Notes: generated by a model not told the origin, from the sequence alone. A stretch of DNA of 64,000 bases from Paracoccus sp. IB05 (GCF_016405985.1 NZ_JAEFCF010000019.1:1-64000); one strand, 5' to 3'; shown: positions 34,907-44,507, counted from the first letter of the stretch. Program-made: numbers and translations.

Positions 34907-35773
34907 GTGCAATCAAAATCCTCTGAGGCACGCACGGGCTGGCTGCTGATTGCGCCCCCGGCACTGGTGACGTTTCTCTTGCTTGCGGCACCGCTGGCAA
35001 CCGTTCTGGTCTATTCGGTGCTGACCGGCTCGCGCGGCGCGGTCAGCCTGCCGCTCACCGGCGAAAATTATCTCCAGGTGCTGACACGGCCGCAATATCA
35101 CATCGTGATGCTGCGCTCGCTGAATGTCTCGGTGCTGGTGACGCTGGCCACGGTGCTGCTGGCCTATCCGATCGCCTATTTCGTCAGCTTCCATGTGCAG
35201 CCGTCGAAAAAGTCGCTCTGGCTCTTTCTGATCACCATTCCGTTCTGGACCAGCTATATCATTCGCGTCGCACTCTGGCGCACCATTCTGGGCTATGACG
35301 GCATCGTCGACAGCTCGCTGATGGGGCTGGGGATCATGGATACGCAGCTCAATGTGCTGCAATATGGCGTGACCTCGATCATCATCACACTGGCCCATGC
35401 CTATGCGCCTTTCGCGGTGCTGCCGATCTTTGTGAGCCTGGAAAAGGTTGACCGTTCGCTGCTGGAGGCCGGCCAGGATCTGGGCGAAAGCAAATGGCGC
35501 ACCTTCCTGCGCGTCACCCTGCCTTTGTCGATGCCGGGCGTGATCGCGGCGGTGCTGATCGTCTTTATCCCGACCGCCGGCGACTATGTGACGCCCGAGC
35601 TGATCGGGGCGGGCAAAGTGCCGATGGTGTCGAATTTCGTGGAAACACAGCTGCTTAAATCGCGAAACTTTGCAATGGGTTCGGCGCTGGCGGCGAGTGC
35701 GATGATTGCGGTGGCGATTATCAGCGTGGGCTTCCTGCTGTTGAACAAGCGCTTTATCGGAGGCCGGAAATGA
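34907..35773 (+). CDS. ABC transporter permease, spermidine/putrescine type (PotB-like)
   Basis: 288 residues, GTG start, about six membrane helices. The permease EAA loop is seen in LLEAGQDLGESKWRTFLRVTLPLSMPG. It belongs to the PotB/PotH polyamine-type permeases. It overlaps the second permease gene by 4 nt. The substrate could be a polyamine or another small cation; no binding-protein gene is adjacent to decide. Confidence 0.88.
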   Translation: MQSKSSEARTGWLLIAPPALVTFLLLAAPLATVLVYSVLTGSRGAVSLPLTGENYLQVLTRPQYHIVMLRSLNVSVLVTLATVLLAYPIAYFVSFHVQPSKKSLWLFLITIPFWTSYIIRVALWRTILGYDGIVDSSLMGLGIMDTQLNVLQYGVTSIIITLAHAYAPFAVLPIFVSLEKVDRSLLEAGQDLGESKWRTFLRVTLPLSMPGVIAAVLIVFIPTAGDYVTPELIGAGKVPMVSNFVETQLLKSRNFAMGSALAASAMIAVAIISVGFLLLNKRFIGGRK

Positions 35774-36579
35774 CCAAAGCCCCCGGCCTTAAGATCTATG
35801 CGATCCTCTATCTGGCGTTCCTTTACGGCCCGATCCTCGTGCTGCCGCTCTTTGCCTTCAACAATGCAGCGGTGGTGTCTTTCCCGCTTTCAGGATTCAC
35901 CACCAAGTGGTTTTCCGAGATGTGGGCCGATCCGAACCTGTGGAAGGCGCTGAAGAACAGCCTGATCATTGCGCTCTCAGTCGCCACGCTGTCGACCATT
36001 CTGGGGCTCTTCGCGGCGCGGTCTTCGGTGCGCTATCAATGGCCGCTCAAGGCGCCGGTGATGGGCTTTATCATGCTGCCGCTGGTCTTGCCCGAGATGA
36101 TCGTCGCGATGTCCTTGCTGATCGTGCTGATGGCGATTGGCATTCCTTTGTCGATCTTCACGGTGATCCTTGGCCATCTGCTGATCTGCACGCCGTTTTC
36201 CGTGGCGCTGCTGACTTCGGCCTTCCAGTCACTGGACCGCTCGCTGGAAGAGGCGGCGCTGGATCTGGGCGAGACCCCGGCCTCGACCTTCCGGCTGATC
36301 ATCCTGCCTTTGGTGATGCCGGGGATCCTGTCTTCCTTCCTGATCACCTTCACCATCTCGATCGACGAATTCATTGTCGCGAACTTTCTCGGCTCGGGCC
36401 AGCCGATCCTGTCGGTCTATATCTTCGGCCAGTTCCGGTTCCCCGCGAAAGTGCCCTCGATGCTGGCTCTGGGGACGATCCTTGTCGGGCTTTCCATCTG
36501 TCTTCTCGCAATCGCTGAATATTTCCGTCGCCGCGGCATCGCCAGGACCGGTGGCAAGGATTCCGGAGGCTTCCTGTAA
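35770..36579 (+). CDS. ABC transporter permease, spermidine/putrescine type (PotC-like)
   Basis: 269 residues with six hydrophobic segments and the EAA loop (LEEAALDLGETPASTFRLIILPLVMPG). The SIDEFIVANFLGSG segment is characteristic of PotC/PotI. It starts in the ATGA overlap with the first permease, and its TAA shares one base with the ATG of the ATPase gene, so the three are translationally coupled. Confidence 0.9.
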   Translation: MTKAPGLKIYAILYLAFLYGPILVLPLFAFNNAAVVSFPLSGFTTKWFSEMWADPNLWKALKNSLIIALSVATLSTILGLFAARSSVRYQWPLKAPVMGFIMLPLVLPEMIVAMSLLIVLMAIGIPLSIFTVILGHLLICTPFSVALLTSAFQSLDRSLEEAALDLGETPASTFRLIILPLVMPGILSSFLITFTISIDEFIVANFLGSGQPILSVYIFGQFRFPAKVPSMLALGTILVGLSICLLAIAEYFRRRGIARTGGKDSGGFL

Positions 36580-37679
36580 TGAGCGCTGATAAACGCCCGA
36601 CCATGATCGAGTTTCGGGATATCCAGAAATACTACGGCGATTACCACGCATTGCGGGGCATCAACGGGACGATCCGGGCGGGCGAGTTCTTCTCGCTGCT
36701 CGGGCCATCGGGCTGCGGTAAGACCACGCTCCTGCGCACGATTGCCGGGTTTGAGGGCATCGATTCCGGCGCCGTGCTGATCGACGGCAAGGATATGAGC
36801 TCGGTTCCCGCGAACCTGCGGCCGACCAATATGGTGTTCCAGAGCTACGCGATCTTCCCGCATATGTCGGTGGCGGAAAACGTGGCCTTCGGGTTGCGCC
36901 GCGATCCGCGCAGCAAGGCCGAAAAGGCGGCTGCCGTGGAAGAGGCGCTCGAGATGGTCGGCCTCAAAGGCTATGGTGGTCGCGCGGCCCATGCGCTGTC
37001 TGGCGGTCAGCGGCAGCGGGTCGCGCTGGCGCGGGCGCTGATCCTGAAGCCGAAGGTTCTGCTGCTCGACGAGCCGCTTTCCGCGCTCGACAAGAAGATG
37101 CGCGAACATATGCAGGTCGAACTGATCAAGCTGCAGCGCCAGGTCGGGATCACCTTCATTCTGGTGACACATGACCAGGAAGAGGCGCTGGTGATGTCCG
37201 ATCGCATCGCGGTGATGTTCGAGGGTCAGATTGCGCAGCTCGCCGATCCGGAAACCCTCTACCGCCGCCCGAACAGCCGCAAGGTCGCGGATTTCATCGG
37301 TACGATGAATTTCATCCCCTGTGAGATCCTCTCGGAACAGGGCGGCCGGTTCGAGGTCGAGGCCAAAGGCCTCGGCCGCGTGATGCTTGAAGCCGATCAG
37401 GCGCCGGCGCCGACCGGCGAGGGCAGCCCGGTTGTGGGGCTGCGCCCCGAGACGCTGACCATGCTCTACCCGGGGCAAACGGCGGATGATCGGTCGGTCA
37501 AAGGAAAGATCGACGAGGTGATCTATTTCGGCGATATGACCTATTACGATGTGTTCATTGGTGAGACCGATGTCGAGGTGCGTCTGTCGATGCGCAACAC
37601 GCCTGGCCGTCCGGTTCTGGATGTGGGGACCGAAGTCGAGCTCGCCTGGTCGCCCTCGGCGCTTGTGCTCTTCCGCTGA
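36579..37679 (+). CDS. ABC transporter ATP-binding protein (PotA-like)
   Basis: 366 residues. Walker A GPSGCGKTT (about residues 43-51), Q-loop NMVFQSYAIFPH, signature LSGGQRQRVALARAL, Walker B KVLLLDEPLSALD, H-loop THDQEEA. The C-terminal TOBE domain begins near residue 285. It energises the PotB/C-like permease. It is the last gene of the unit, followed by a strong hairpin and a repeat-derived inverted repeat. The substrate-binding protein must be encoded elsewhere. Confidence 0.92.
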   Translation: MSADKRPTMIEFRDIQKYYGDYHALRGINGTIRAGEFFSLLGPSGCGKTTLLRTIAGFEGIDSGAVLIDGKDMSSVPANLRPTNMVFQSYAIFPHMSVAENVAFGLRRDPRSKAEKAAAVEEALEMVGLKGYGGRAAHALSGGQRQRVALARALILKPKVLLLDEPLSALDKKMREHMQVELIKLQRQVGITFILVTHDQEEALVMSDRIAVMFEGQIAQLADPETLYRRPNSRKVADFIGTMNFIPCEILSEQGGRFEVEAKGLGRVMLEADQAPAPTGEGSPVVGLRPETLTMLYPGQTADDRSVKGKIDEVIYFGDMTYYDVFIGETDVEVRLSMRNTPGRPVLDVGTEVELAWSPSALVLFR

Positions 37680-37683
37680 TCGG

Positions 37684-37705
37684 TTCCCCCGCTTGCGCGG
37701 GGGAA
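37684..37705 (+). terminator. Hairpin after the potA-like gene
   Basis: TTCCCCCGC-TTGC-GCGGGGGAA, 9-bp perfect stem 5 nt past the stop. Confidence 0.65.
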
Positions 37706-37716
37706 GGCCTCCGGCG

Positions 37717-37771
37717 GGGATATTTAAGAGACAGAAAATGGGAGCAATTATTTTCTGTCTCTAAATATCCC
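37717..37771. repeat. Inverted pair of the dispersed 22-bp repeat (copies B1/B2)
   Basis: Left arm GGGATATTTAAGAGACAGAAAAT (37717-37739) and right arm ATTTTCTGTCTCTAAATATCCC (37750-37771) are inverted copies with one extra A on the left and a 10-nt loop. They lie between the convergent potA-like and TetR genes and could act as a bidirectional terminator. Confidence 0.8.
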
Positions 37772-37821
37772 GGGGTGTGAGGCGAAGCCTCGAGGGGCAG
37801 GGCCCCTCTTCCCGGCTGGCC

Positions 37822-38439
37822 CTAGCTGTCCGGCGGCAGGATACCGAGGCCACGCAGATAGATCCCGACCGAGGCCTCGAGCAGGTCTTCGGGCGTATAG
37901 GGCAGGCTGCCGCCATTGCCGCGCAGGAAAAGCTCCACGATGCCGTGGCTGGTGGCACGGATATGGGCGGCGACCATGGTGGCGGGCGGGCGCCGGACAG
38001 CAGGGAGCGCGGCGAGCAGCGTTTCGGCGGCGTGTTCCATGATCCCGCGCGCGCGGGTGGCAATCAGCGCAAGGTCCGGATGGCTGGCCGGTTGCAACCC
38101 GCTTTCAAACATCGCCTGGTAATGGCCGGGATATTTGCGCGCGAAGGCCAGATAGGCGCGCCCGATCGCTTCAAACCCTGCCAGCGCAGAGGGACGGCCC
38201 TCATTCCAGGCATATTCCAGCAATGCCGCGAAAATCCCAAAGCCCTGATGCGCCACTTCGGCGATCAGGTCGTCGCGGCCGGCGAAATGGCGATAGACGG
38301 CCGCCGGGGTCACATCGGCGGCTTTGGCGGCCTCGGAGAGGGAAAAGCCCTGCGGGCCATTGGCCGCGATCAGGTCCAGAGCGGCATCGATCAGCGCCTG
38401 ACGCAGATTGCCATGGTGATAGCCGCGTTTCGTGCTCAT
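37822..38439 (-). CDS. TetR-family transcriptional regulator
   Basis: 205 residues. The N-terminal helix-turn-helix (RQALIDAALDLIAANGPQGFSLSEAAKAADVTPAAVYRHFAGRDDL) is typical, and the C-terminal part looks like the WHG-type TetR ligand domain. It lies 22 nt downstream of ppk2 on the same strand and may be the last gene of the ATPase-metA-ppk2 unit. Its target is unknown. Confidence 0.88.
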   Translation of the reverse strand: MSTKRGYHHGNLRQALIDAALDLIAANGPQGFSLSEAAKAADVTPAAVYRHFAGRDDLIAEVAHQGFGIFAALLEYAWNEGRPSALAGFEAIGRAYLAFARKYPGHYQAMFESGLQPASHPDLALIATRARGIMEHAAETLLAALPAVRRPPATMVAAHIRATSHGIVELFLRGNGGSLPYTPEDLLEASVGIYLRGLGILPPDS

Positions 38440-38461
38440 GGTCCGATCCGTTCCGGCCGCA

Positions 38462-39349
38462 TCAGCCGCGTGGCATCAGCTCGGGGCCACCGCTGATAGC
38501 CGGGTCTATCGCGCCGATCACGGCTTCGTCTTTGCCCTTGTAATCGACACGGCTCAGCACCTGACGGATCGCCGCGAGCCTGGCGCGCCGCTTGTCATCC
38601 GACAGGATCACGGTCCAGGGGGCATGAGAGGAATGGCTCAGCGTCAGCGTCTCGGCGATGGCTGCGGAATAATCCTCCCATTTCGCGAGGCCCTCGATAT
38701 CGACCGGGGAGAGCTTCCACTGTTTCAGCGGATCCTGTTCGCGCTCGATGAAGCGGCGAAGCTGTTCGGCGCGACCGACCTCAAGCCAGAGCTTGATCAG
38801 AATGACGCCCTCATCGACCAGCATATGTTCAAATTCAGGGACCTGGCGGAAGAAGGTGGCGCGTTCCGCATCCGAGCAGAAGCCGAAGACCTTCTCGACC
38901 ACGCCGCGATTATACCAGCTGCGGTCGAACAGCACCATTTCGCCTTTCGCGGGCAACCAGTCGATATAGCGCTGGAAATACCACTGGCCCTTTTCGCGGT
39001 CAGACGGCGCCGGCAGCGCCACGACATTGGCGACGCGCGGGTTCAGGTTCTCGCGAAACCGCGCGATGGTGCCGCCCTTGCCGGCGGCATCGCGGCCCTC
39101 GAAGATCACCACAATGCGCTTGCCGGTGGCTTTCACATCGGCCTGGAGCCGGACGAGCTGGCGCTGCAGCCCCTCCATTGCCGTATCATAGTCTTTGCGG
39201 CCCATCTCTTCGGCATAGGGAAAGCCGGGGGTCAGGATGTCGTCCTTGCCGGCTTTCCCGATGGCCTCGCGGATTTCTTTCGGGGCCTCTTTGCGGAAAT
39301 AGCGGCTGATCGCGCCGTCAAAGGGCAGGTCGGGCTTGTCTTCGGCCAT
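38462..39349 (-). CDS. ppk2: Polyphosphate kinase 2
   Basis: A 295-residue PPK2-family enzyme that makes nucleoside triphosphates (or diphosphates) from polyphosphate. Walker [14 protein letters not shown], the [13 protein letters not shown] block, Walker B-like [11 protein letters not shown] and the lid with [10 protein letters not shown] are present. The order of residues fits single-domain PPK2, class I or III. It lies 15 nt downstream of metA, suggesting co-transcription. Confidence 0.93.
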   Translation of the reverse strand: MAEDKPDLPFDGAISRYFRKEAPKEIREAIGKAGKDDILTPGFPYAEEMGRKDYDTAMEGLQRQLVRLQADVKATGKRIVVIFEGRDAAGKGGTIARFRENLNPRVANVVALPAPSDREKGQWYFQRYIDWLPAKGEMVLFDRSWYNRGVVEKVFGFCSDAERATFFRQVPEFEHMLVDEGVILIKLWLEVGRAEQLRRFIEREQDPLKQWKLSPVDIEGLAKWEDYSAAIAETLTLSHSSHAPWTVILSDDKRRARLAAIRQVLSRVDYKGKDEAVIGAIDPAISGGPELMPRG

Positions 39350-39364
39350 GGCGCTTCTCCTCGC

Positions 39365-40282
39365 TCAGCCGCCGATATCGCGCATGTCGAAGGGCGTGTG
39401 CTGATAGATCTCGTTGATCCAGTTACCGTAGAGCAGATGCGCATGGCTGCGCCAGCGGTTGCGTGGCTGCTTTGTCGGATCATTGCCGGGATAGTAATGC
39501 GAGGGCACATTGATCGGCGTGCCATTGGCGATATCGCGATCATATTCCTGCTTCAGCGTGTCATTCTCATATTCGAAATGGTTGAAGATATAGAGAGCGT
39601 TCAACCCGGAATCTTCCACGAGGCAGGGCCCCGTCTGATCGCTGTCGAGCAGGATCTTCATCCCGTCGACGCCTTCGATCTCGTCGCGTTTCATTTCCGT
39701 CCAGCGCGAGACCGGCACGAAACAATCATCCGAGAAGCCGCGCAGATAGGGCGAGGCCGGGGCGACGTTTTCATGCAGGAAACAGCCGAAGGCCTTTTTT
39801 TCCAGCATATGTTTCTGCACGCCGTGGAAATGGTTGATCATCGCCATGCCGCCCCAGCAGACGCCGAAGGTGGAATGGACATGGGTCCGGGACCAGTCGA
39901 AGACCTCACGCAGCTCGTCCCAATAGGTGACCTGATCGAAATCGAGATGTTCGATCGGGGCGCCGGTGATGATCAGCCCGTCGAATTTCTCCTCTCTGAC
40001 CGCCTGGAAGGGGCGGTAGAAGGTTTCCATATGTTCGGCGGCGGTGTTTTTCGTCTGATGCTCGGTCATGCGGATCAGCGAAAGGTCGATCTGCAGAGGC
40101 GTCGCGCCGATCAGCCGGGCGAACTGGTTCTCGGTCTGGATCTTTTTCGGCATCAGATTCAACAGTCCGATTTTCAGCGGCCTGATATCCTGCCGCGCCG
40201 CCCGTTCAGGCGACATGACCATGACGCCTTCGTCTTGCAGGACGGAATAGGCGGGCAGGGTCTCGGGCAGGGTGATCGGCAT
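39365..40282 (-). CDS. metAA: Homoserine O-acetyltransferase (MetA family)
   Basis: 305 residues. It acylates homoserine, the first committed step of methionine synthesis. Catalytic Cys142 is in [42 protein letters not shown] and [14 protein letters not shown] are MetA blocks. Residue 111 is Glu (APIEHLDF), which in characterised MetA enzymes marks acetyl-CoA use, whereas Gly111 marks succinyl-CoA. I therefore call an acetyltransferase. No SAM riboswitch was seen in the 38-nt upstream gap; the upstream ATPase gene is likely co-transcribed. Confidence 0.92.
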   Translation of the reverse strand: MPITLPETLPAYSVLQDEGVMVMSPERAARQDIRPLKIGLLNLMPKKIQTENQFARLIGATPLQIDLSLIRMTEHQTKNTAAEHMETFYRPFQAVREEKFDGLIITGAPIEHLDFDQVTYWDELREVFDWSRTHVHSTFGVCWGGMAMINHFHGVQKHMLEKKAFGCFLHENVAPASPYLRGFSDDCFVPVSRWTEMKRDEIEGVDGMKILLDSDQTGPCLVEDSGLNALYIFNHFEYENDTLKQEYDRDIANGTPINVPSHYYPGNDPTKQPRNRWRSHAHLLYGNWINEIYQHTPFDMRDIGG

Positions 40283-40320
40283 GGTCTGTCCTTGGTATGA
40301 TGCCAGCTGGGCTGTGGTGG

Positions 40321-41202
40321 TCAGGCTGCGCCTGTCTTGCGGTCGATCGCGCGGGCGATCATCGCGTCAAATCCATCCGGGCCGGAAACGTCAGCGACCT
40401 CTTCGGCAGTGACGGTGACGCCCCATTCGGCCATGGCGGCATAGCGTGGCTGGCGATGGGCGAGGGCCTTCGCATAGGTCCAGCGCACGAAATGGTCAGG
40501 GTCGCATTCGTCCTCGCCGAGCTTGTATTCCGCACGGTAGTCTTCCCACATGCGGGTGAGGAAATCGGGCTGGTAATACATCGGCTTTGGGGCGCGGTCA
40601 AAGCGGCGGACCAGTTCCTCGGTATGGGCATCAGAGCCCTTGATCCAGACCATCAGGAGCGTCTGGCTGAGCTGCGTCATCACCGGGTCTGTTTCATCCC
40701 AGGGGTTCACCACTTCGCAGATCGATCCGGAGGTGTCGCAGATGAAATTCCGGTAGCCATAGAGGTCATTGGCGCGGGCGATGAAGGGTCTGGTATCCAG
40801 TGTCGCCGCGATCTCGGCGCCGCGATGCTGGTCCTGGCGCAGCATATATTCGGCAAAGGGCAGGCCGCCCCTGGCCGCATCGCCGGGCTTGCCGAGATAG
40901 GTCGAAAGCGGCGCCAGGTTGTTGAAGGTGATGTTCGAGGCGATGAAGACGGAATCCGACATCAGGAGTTCGCGCAGGAGCGGCACCTTCATCGCTTCGC
41001 GTTTGAAGTTGTCGGCGATATATTCGCCCATATAGCGGGTGCCGATGCGGTAATCGACCGAGTAATGGAACCAGCCGCCCTGATCGGCCGGGGCCGCGCG
41101 CAGCATATTCGACAGATGCGTCTTGCCCAGACCCGACATGCCGAACAGGAGAACCTGCTTGTTCGGGGCTTTGAGATAAGCCGCGCCGGATGGGTAAAGC
41201 AT
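40321..41202 (-). CDS. P-loop ATPase of unknown role upstream of metA
   Basis: 293 residues. A clear Walker [19 protein letters not shown], lies near the N-terminus. The remainder has [12 protein letters not shown] and an acidic C-terminal half. The ATG at 41202 has AGAGG 6 nt upstream; the frame to 41265 is not needed. I recall similar ATPases beside metA in Rhodobacterales, but no activity is known. It probably heads the metA-ppk2-tetR unit. Confidence 0.75.
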   Translation of the reverse strand: MLYPSGAAYLKAPNKQVLLFGMSGLGKTHLSNMLRAAPADQGGWFHYSVDYRIGTRYMGEYIADNFKREAMKVPLLRELLMSDSVFIASNITFNNLAPLSTYLGKPGDAARGGLPFAEYMLRQDQHRGAEIAATLDTRPFIARANDLYGYRNFICDTSGSICEVVNPWDETDPVMTQLSQTLLMVWIKGSDAHTEELVRRFDRAPKPMYYQPDFLTRMWEDYRAEYKLGEDECDPDHFVRWTYAKALAHRQPRYAAMAEWGVTVTAEEVADVSGPDGFDAMIARAIDRKTGAA

Positions 41203-41316
41203 GTCGGACCTCTTTGCTCGGATCCGGTCTGAGATAATCCCGCGCGGCGGGGCACGCAATGGCAAAGGGCGGGGCAGCGTGAGGCGCGCCCGGGATGGGG
41301 CTGGTCAGAGGGGGCC

Positions 41317-41351
41317 GCCTTTGCACTGGCCATCGAGGCCAGCGCAAAGGC
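41317..41351. terminator. Long hairpin downstream of the LysR gene
   Basis: A 15-bp stem with one mismatch (GCCTTTGC-A-CTGGCC with GGCCAG-C-GCAAAGGC) and a 5-nt loop. It follows the LysR gene on the minus strand; no U-run is visible. Confidence 0.55.
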
Positions 41352-41473
41352 TGCTGCCGCGCGCCGCTGACCCCGGGCGCCCTGCTCGGGGCTGGCCTCC
41401 GGGCCTTATGGGACAGGTATCCCCGCTCATTTTGCGGCAGGGCGGCCTCAACCCGCTGCCGTTCCGGCCTGGG

Positions 41474-42370
41474 TCAGGAACCGGGGCCCGGGGCATTTCC
41501 GGTCTTCGGGATCCAGTCGAGAAAGGCCTGCAGGCCCAGCCCCATTTTCTTGCCCCGCTTGCGGCGAAACAGGACAGGCACCTCGAGGCCGTTTCGGACA
41601 TTGGTGAATTTCAGCGCCACAAGGCTGCGCGTCTTGAGCTGTTTTCTGATGGCCGAGGCCGGGATATTCGCCCAGCCCAGCCCTTGTTCGGCCATTGCGG
41701 ACATCTGGTAAAGCGTGCCCACCTTCCAGAGCTGCGCCGCGATCAGCGTGCTGCGGGTTTCAGGCGGACCATATGGGCTGGCACTGATGATCTGGCGATG
41801 GCCCTGCAGGGCCTCAAGCGTCAGCCCCTGCTGGCGGGCCAGGGGATGGTCCGGCGCGACCACGGCCACGATGGTTTCCACCCAGAGCCCCGTCACCGCC
41901 TCATCCATGCTGATCGTGCGGTCGGCATAGCTCAGACAGCCATCAATCTCATCCCGGGCCAGCGCCCGCAGAATATCGGATTGCGGCGCAGTGATCAGAT
42001 TGACCCGCAACAGGGGATATGTGTCCGACAGCCGCCGCAGCGGCGAAAGGATATTCTCCATCGGCAGGTCTGAAGAAATCCCTAAAGTCAGCTCGCTTTC
42101 CAGCCCCCCGGCCATAGCGCCAAGCCGTTTGTTGATCGCGGCGATATCGGCCACAACCATGCGGGCATCCGCCAGCACCGCCTGCAGCCTTTCGCTGGGC
42201 AGCGCCTCGCGGCCACTGCGGTCAAAGAGGGCAAAGCCCAGATCGGCCTCGAGGCCGGCAACCATCATGCTGATGGCGGCGGGCGTGCGGCGCAGGCGTC
42301 TGGCCGCCGCCGAGAAGGATCCCTCGTCGACGATGGCCAGCAAAAGGCCAAGCTGTTCTCCGGATATCAT
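41474..42370 (-). CDS. LysR-family transcriptional regulator
   Basis: 298 residues. The N-terminal HTH (LGLLLAIVDEGSFSAAARRLRRTPAAISMMVAGLEADLGFALFDRSGREA) and a substrate-binding-like effector domain are present. It is divergent from the PACE efflux gene, the arrangement seen for AceI-type pumps and their LysR activators. A TTAA-N7-TTAA sequence lies 10 nt upstream of its start. Confidence 0.9.
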   Translation of the reverse strand: MISGEQLGLLLAIVDEGSFSAAARRLRRTPAAISMMVAGLEADLGFALFDRSGREALPSERLQAVLADARMVVADIAAINKRLGAMAGGLESELTLGISSDLPMENILSPLRRLSDTYPLLRVNLITAPQSDILRALARDEIDGCLSYADRTISMDEAVTGLWVETIVAVVAPDHPLARQQGLTLEALQGHRQIISASPYGPPETRSTLIAAQLWKVGTLYQMSAMAEQGLGWANIPASAIRKQLKTRSLVALKFTNVRNGLEVPVLFRRKRGKKMGLGLQAFLDWIPKTGNAPGPGS

Positions 42371-42379
42371 CGCGCACCG

Positions 42380-42394
42380 TTAAGGAAAACTTAA
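42380..42394. promoter_or_regulatory. TTAA-N7-TTAA sequence upstream of LysR
   Basis: A second exact TTAA-N7-TTAA, in the LysR/PACE divergent gap. It could be a CtrA box, but AT-rich promoter DNA makes chance occurrence likely. Confidence 0.3.
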
Positions 42395-42464
42395 ATGAGC
42401 TTATTTGCCCTGTCAGTATTCATTACAGTATCAGGCTGTAAAACTGAAGCTATGAGGCAAGACT

Positions 42465-42893
42465 ATGCAAGGCTGGAAACGCCGCGTCACCTATCTCGGG
42501 CTGTTTGAGGCCACTGCGATCCTGATTTCATCGACCTTCCTCAGCTATGTCAGCGGCAAGAGCGGTGCGCATAGCCTTGCGCTTTCGATGATGATCACCA
42601 CAACGGCCATCACCGTGAATTTCTTTTACAATCTGGCCTTTGAAGCCTGGGAGGTCCGCCAGGTCAGACGCGAACGCACCGTTGCGCGGCGCGTCCTGCA
42701 TGCTCTTGGTTTCCAGATCTGCCTGGTCACCCTGCTGATTCCGCTGATCGCCTGGTGGTTCGAGGTCTCGCTGATCGAGGCGCTTTTGATGGATATGGCC
42801 CTGATCGTCTTCTTCCCGATCTATACGATGATCTTCACCTGGGGCTTTGACCTGGTGTTCGGGACGCCGGCGCATTTGCTGCAAGAGGCATAA
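42465..42893 (+). CDS. PACE-family multidrug/biguanide efflux transporter
   Basis: 142 residues, four predicted membrane helices in two tandem bacterial transmembrane pair domains. Each domain begins with a charged motif (RRVTYLGLFEA; RRVLHALGFQI), and FEAWEVRQVRRE and FTWGFDLVFG close the halves. Members such as AceI export chlorhexidine and short-chain diamines by proton exchange. The divergent LysR gene is its likely activator. Confidence 0.9.
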   Translation: MQGWKRRVTYLGLFEATAILISSTFLSYVSGKSGAHSLALSMMITTTAITVNFFYNLAFEAWEVRQVRRERTVARRVLHALGFQICLVTLLIPLIAWWFEVSLIEALLMDMALIVFFPIYTMIFTWGFDLVFGTPAHLLQEA

Positions 42894-43122
42894 AGCAGCG
42901 ACCGCCGGCGCCCCTGGCCAGGATGCCTGGACATCCTGGAGCGCGGCGCGATGCCAGCCTTGCGTACAGCGCTATCGGCCCGTATCCGTTGCGCGCTGCA
43001 TGTGGTGAGAGCGCCCGGCCGGGAGAGGGAGATATCCCCTGCGGCAGCCACCCAGGGTATTTCGGTCGGCTTGGCGCGGAGGAATCGATGCCATATGATC
43101 CGCGCCAGGCGAAGGAATATAA

Positions 43123-44346
43123 ATGCGTAAGCTGAAATGTAGCGGTTGCGGCGGCGCGCTGACGCTGGTGACCACGGCCGAGGGACATGTTGTCGGTAAA
43201 TGCGGCAATTGTGGATCTGACCATGTGATCGATGCCAGAGCGCGGCAGCATGTCGTGGTCGAGCATCGCTTTGCCGAAGCTGGCCGTCCGGCCAATGCGC
43301 CCGCTGTCAGCGGTCGGAGACGTCTGATCGGGGCCGGCCTTGGGGTGGCCGGGGTTCTGGCACTTGCGCCGATCCTTGGGCGAACAATCTTTGACCCGAC
43401 AGCGCGGTCCCCGGATCCGCAATCACCCTTCCGAGAGATCTTCAACGTTGGCGGAGAGGGGGCCGCGCCCGGGCAGTTCCGCGATACGCCGTTTGATGTT
43501 GCGGTCGACAGCCTTGATCGCGTGCTCGTGCGCGACAATGGTGACCGCTATTACATTTTCGGGCCCGATGGCCGCTTTCTGAATAATTACCCCAGACCAA
43601 CCGGCACCTCTGGCCGTTTCGTCGTGCTTTTGCCGGGCGGCGATCTGATCATGAGCGATCAGCGCAGGTTTTTCCGTGTCGATATGGAAAGCGGAGAGAT
43701 CAAAGAGACTGTTCCCGCGCCCGAAGAAATTGATGAATGGAGCAATGGCGCAGCGGAATGCGTGACACCTGCGGGCGGTATCGCCCTTTACCGGGTGCCC
43801 GATAGCCTGAACCCGGACCGCCGCTCTATGGGGTATGGCACCAGCGCGCCGGGCCGCGATGTTGTGATCTTTCTGGATCGCAACCTGCGCGAGACCCGTC
43901 GCCTGAGCGATCTTTTGCCCCAGGCCATTGCTGCGGATCCGATGATCAACCTGGCCGCCCAACCGGTCAGTATTGCCGTGAACGGCAATGGCAGCATTTT
44001 CATCTATGTGATCCCGGGGGACGATCACGACAACCGCACCGGGGTCTTCGAATTCAACGCCGAAGGCCGTTTTCAGCGCCGTATCGCGGTGACGCAAAAG
44101 TTCAGCGGCTCGATCACTATGGCGCCAGATGACAGCCTCTGGGTGCAAGACAGCTGGATGAGCGAGCTGCAGCATATCACCGCCGAAGGGGTAAAGACCT
44201 GTGAGACGGCAGGCCTTGGTCGCAACCGGGGAGAGGCGCCAGGAAACATATATTCGGTGGCGGCTTACCGCGATGGCAGCCTTGCCATGGTTGGTGGAGG
44301 TCGGCTGATCCGGGCCGCGCTTGTCAAAGCCGATCACCAGGCATGA
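43123..44346 (+). CDS. Zinc-ribbon membrane protein with NHL/beta-propeller domain
   Basis: 407 residues. The N-terminus has two CxxC pairs (CSGC at 6-9; CGNC near 27-30) forming a zinc ribbon. A hydrophobic anchor preceded by RRR (RRRLIGAGLGVAGVLALAP) follows around residues 65-87. The rest looks like a six-bladed propeller: repeats such as GQFRDTPFDVAVDSLDRVLVRDNGD and the tail segments recall NHL proteins. A cytosolic ribbon with an external propeller is the probable topology. I do not recognise a characterised homologue. Confidence 0.7.
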   Translation: MRKLKCSGCGGALTLVTTAEGHVVGKCGNCGSDHVIDARARQHVVVEHRFAEAGRPANAPAVSGRRRLIGAGLGVAGVLALAPILGRTIFDPTARSPDPQSPFREIFNVGGEGAAPGQFRDTPFDVAVDSLDRVLVRDNGDRYYIFGPDGRFLNNYPRPTGTSGRFVVLLPGGDLIMSDQRRFFRVDMESGEIKETVPAPEEIDEWSNGAAECVTPAGGIALYRVPDSLNPDRRSMGYGTSAPGRDVVIFLDRNLRETRRLSDLLPQAIAADPMINLAAQPVSIAVNGNGSIFIYVIPGDDHDNRTGVFEFNAEGRFQRRIAVTQKFSGSITMAPDDSLWVQDSWMSELQHITAEGVKTCETAGLGRNRGEAPGNIYSVAAYRDGSLAMVGGGRLIRAALVKADHQA

Positions 44347-44507
44347 CAGCGACAGCCGTAACGGGGTGCTGCAATCATGAGCAGATCAATGCCCCCTTCT
44401 CTGGATCGGTGCTGCGGTGATTGCCGCCGGGTCCTCGTCGTTTTAACTCTGAAAGCCGCCGTCTTGCGGTTGAAAGGTTACTCTAGAGGTTAACGTCGAC
44501 ACCAAAG

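Noticed and set aside
38432-40300. 622-codon plus-strand ORF opposite ppk2 and metA
   Set aside because: It is the antisense shadow of two well-supported genes in GC-rich DNA; its product is Arg/His/Asp-rich with no domain.
40283-40320. SAM-II riboswitch before metA
   Set aside because: The gap is only 38 nt, too short for the aptamer plus ribosome-binding site.
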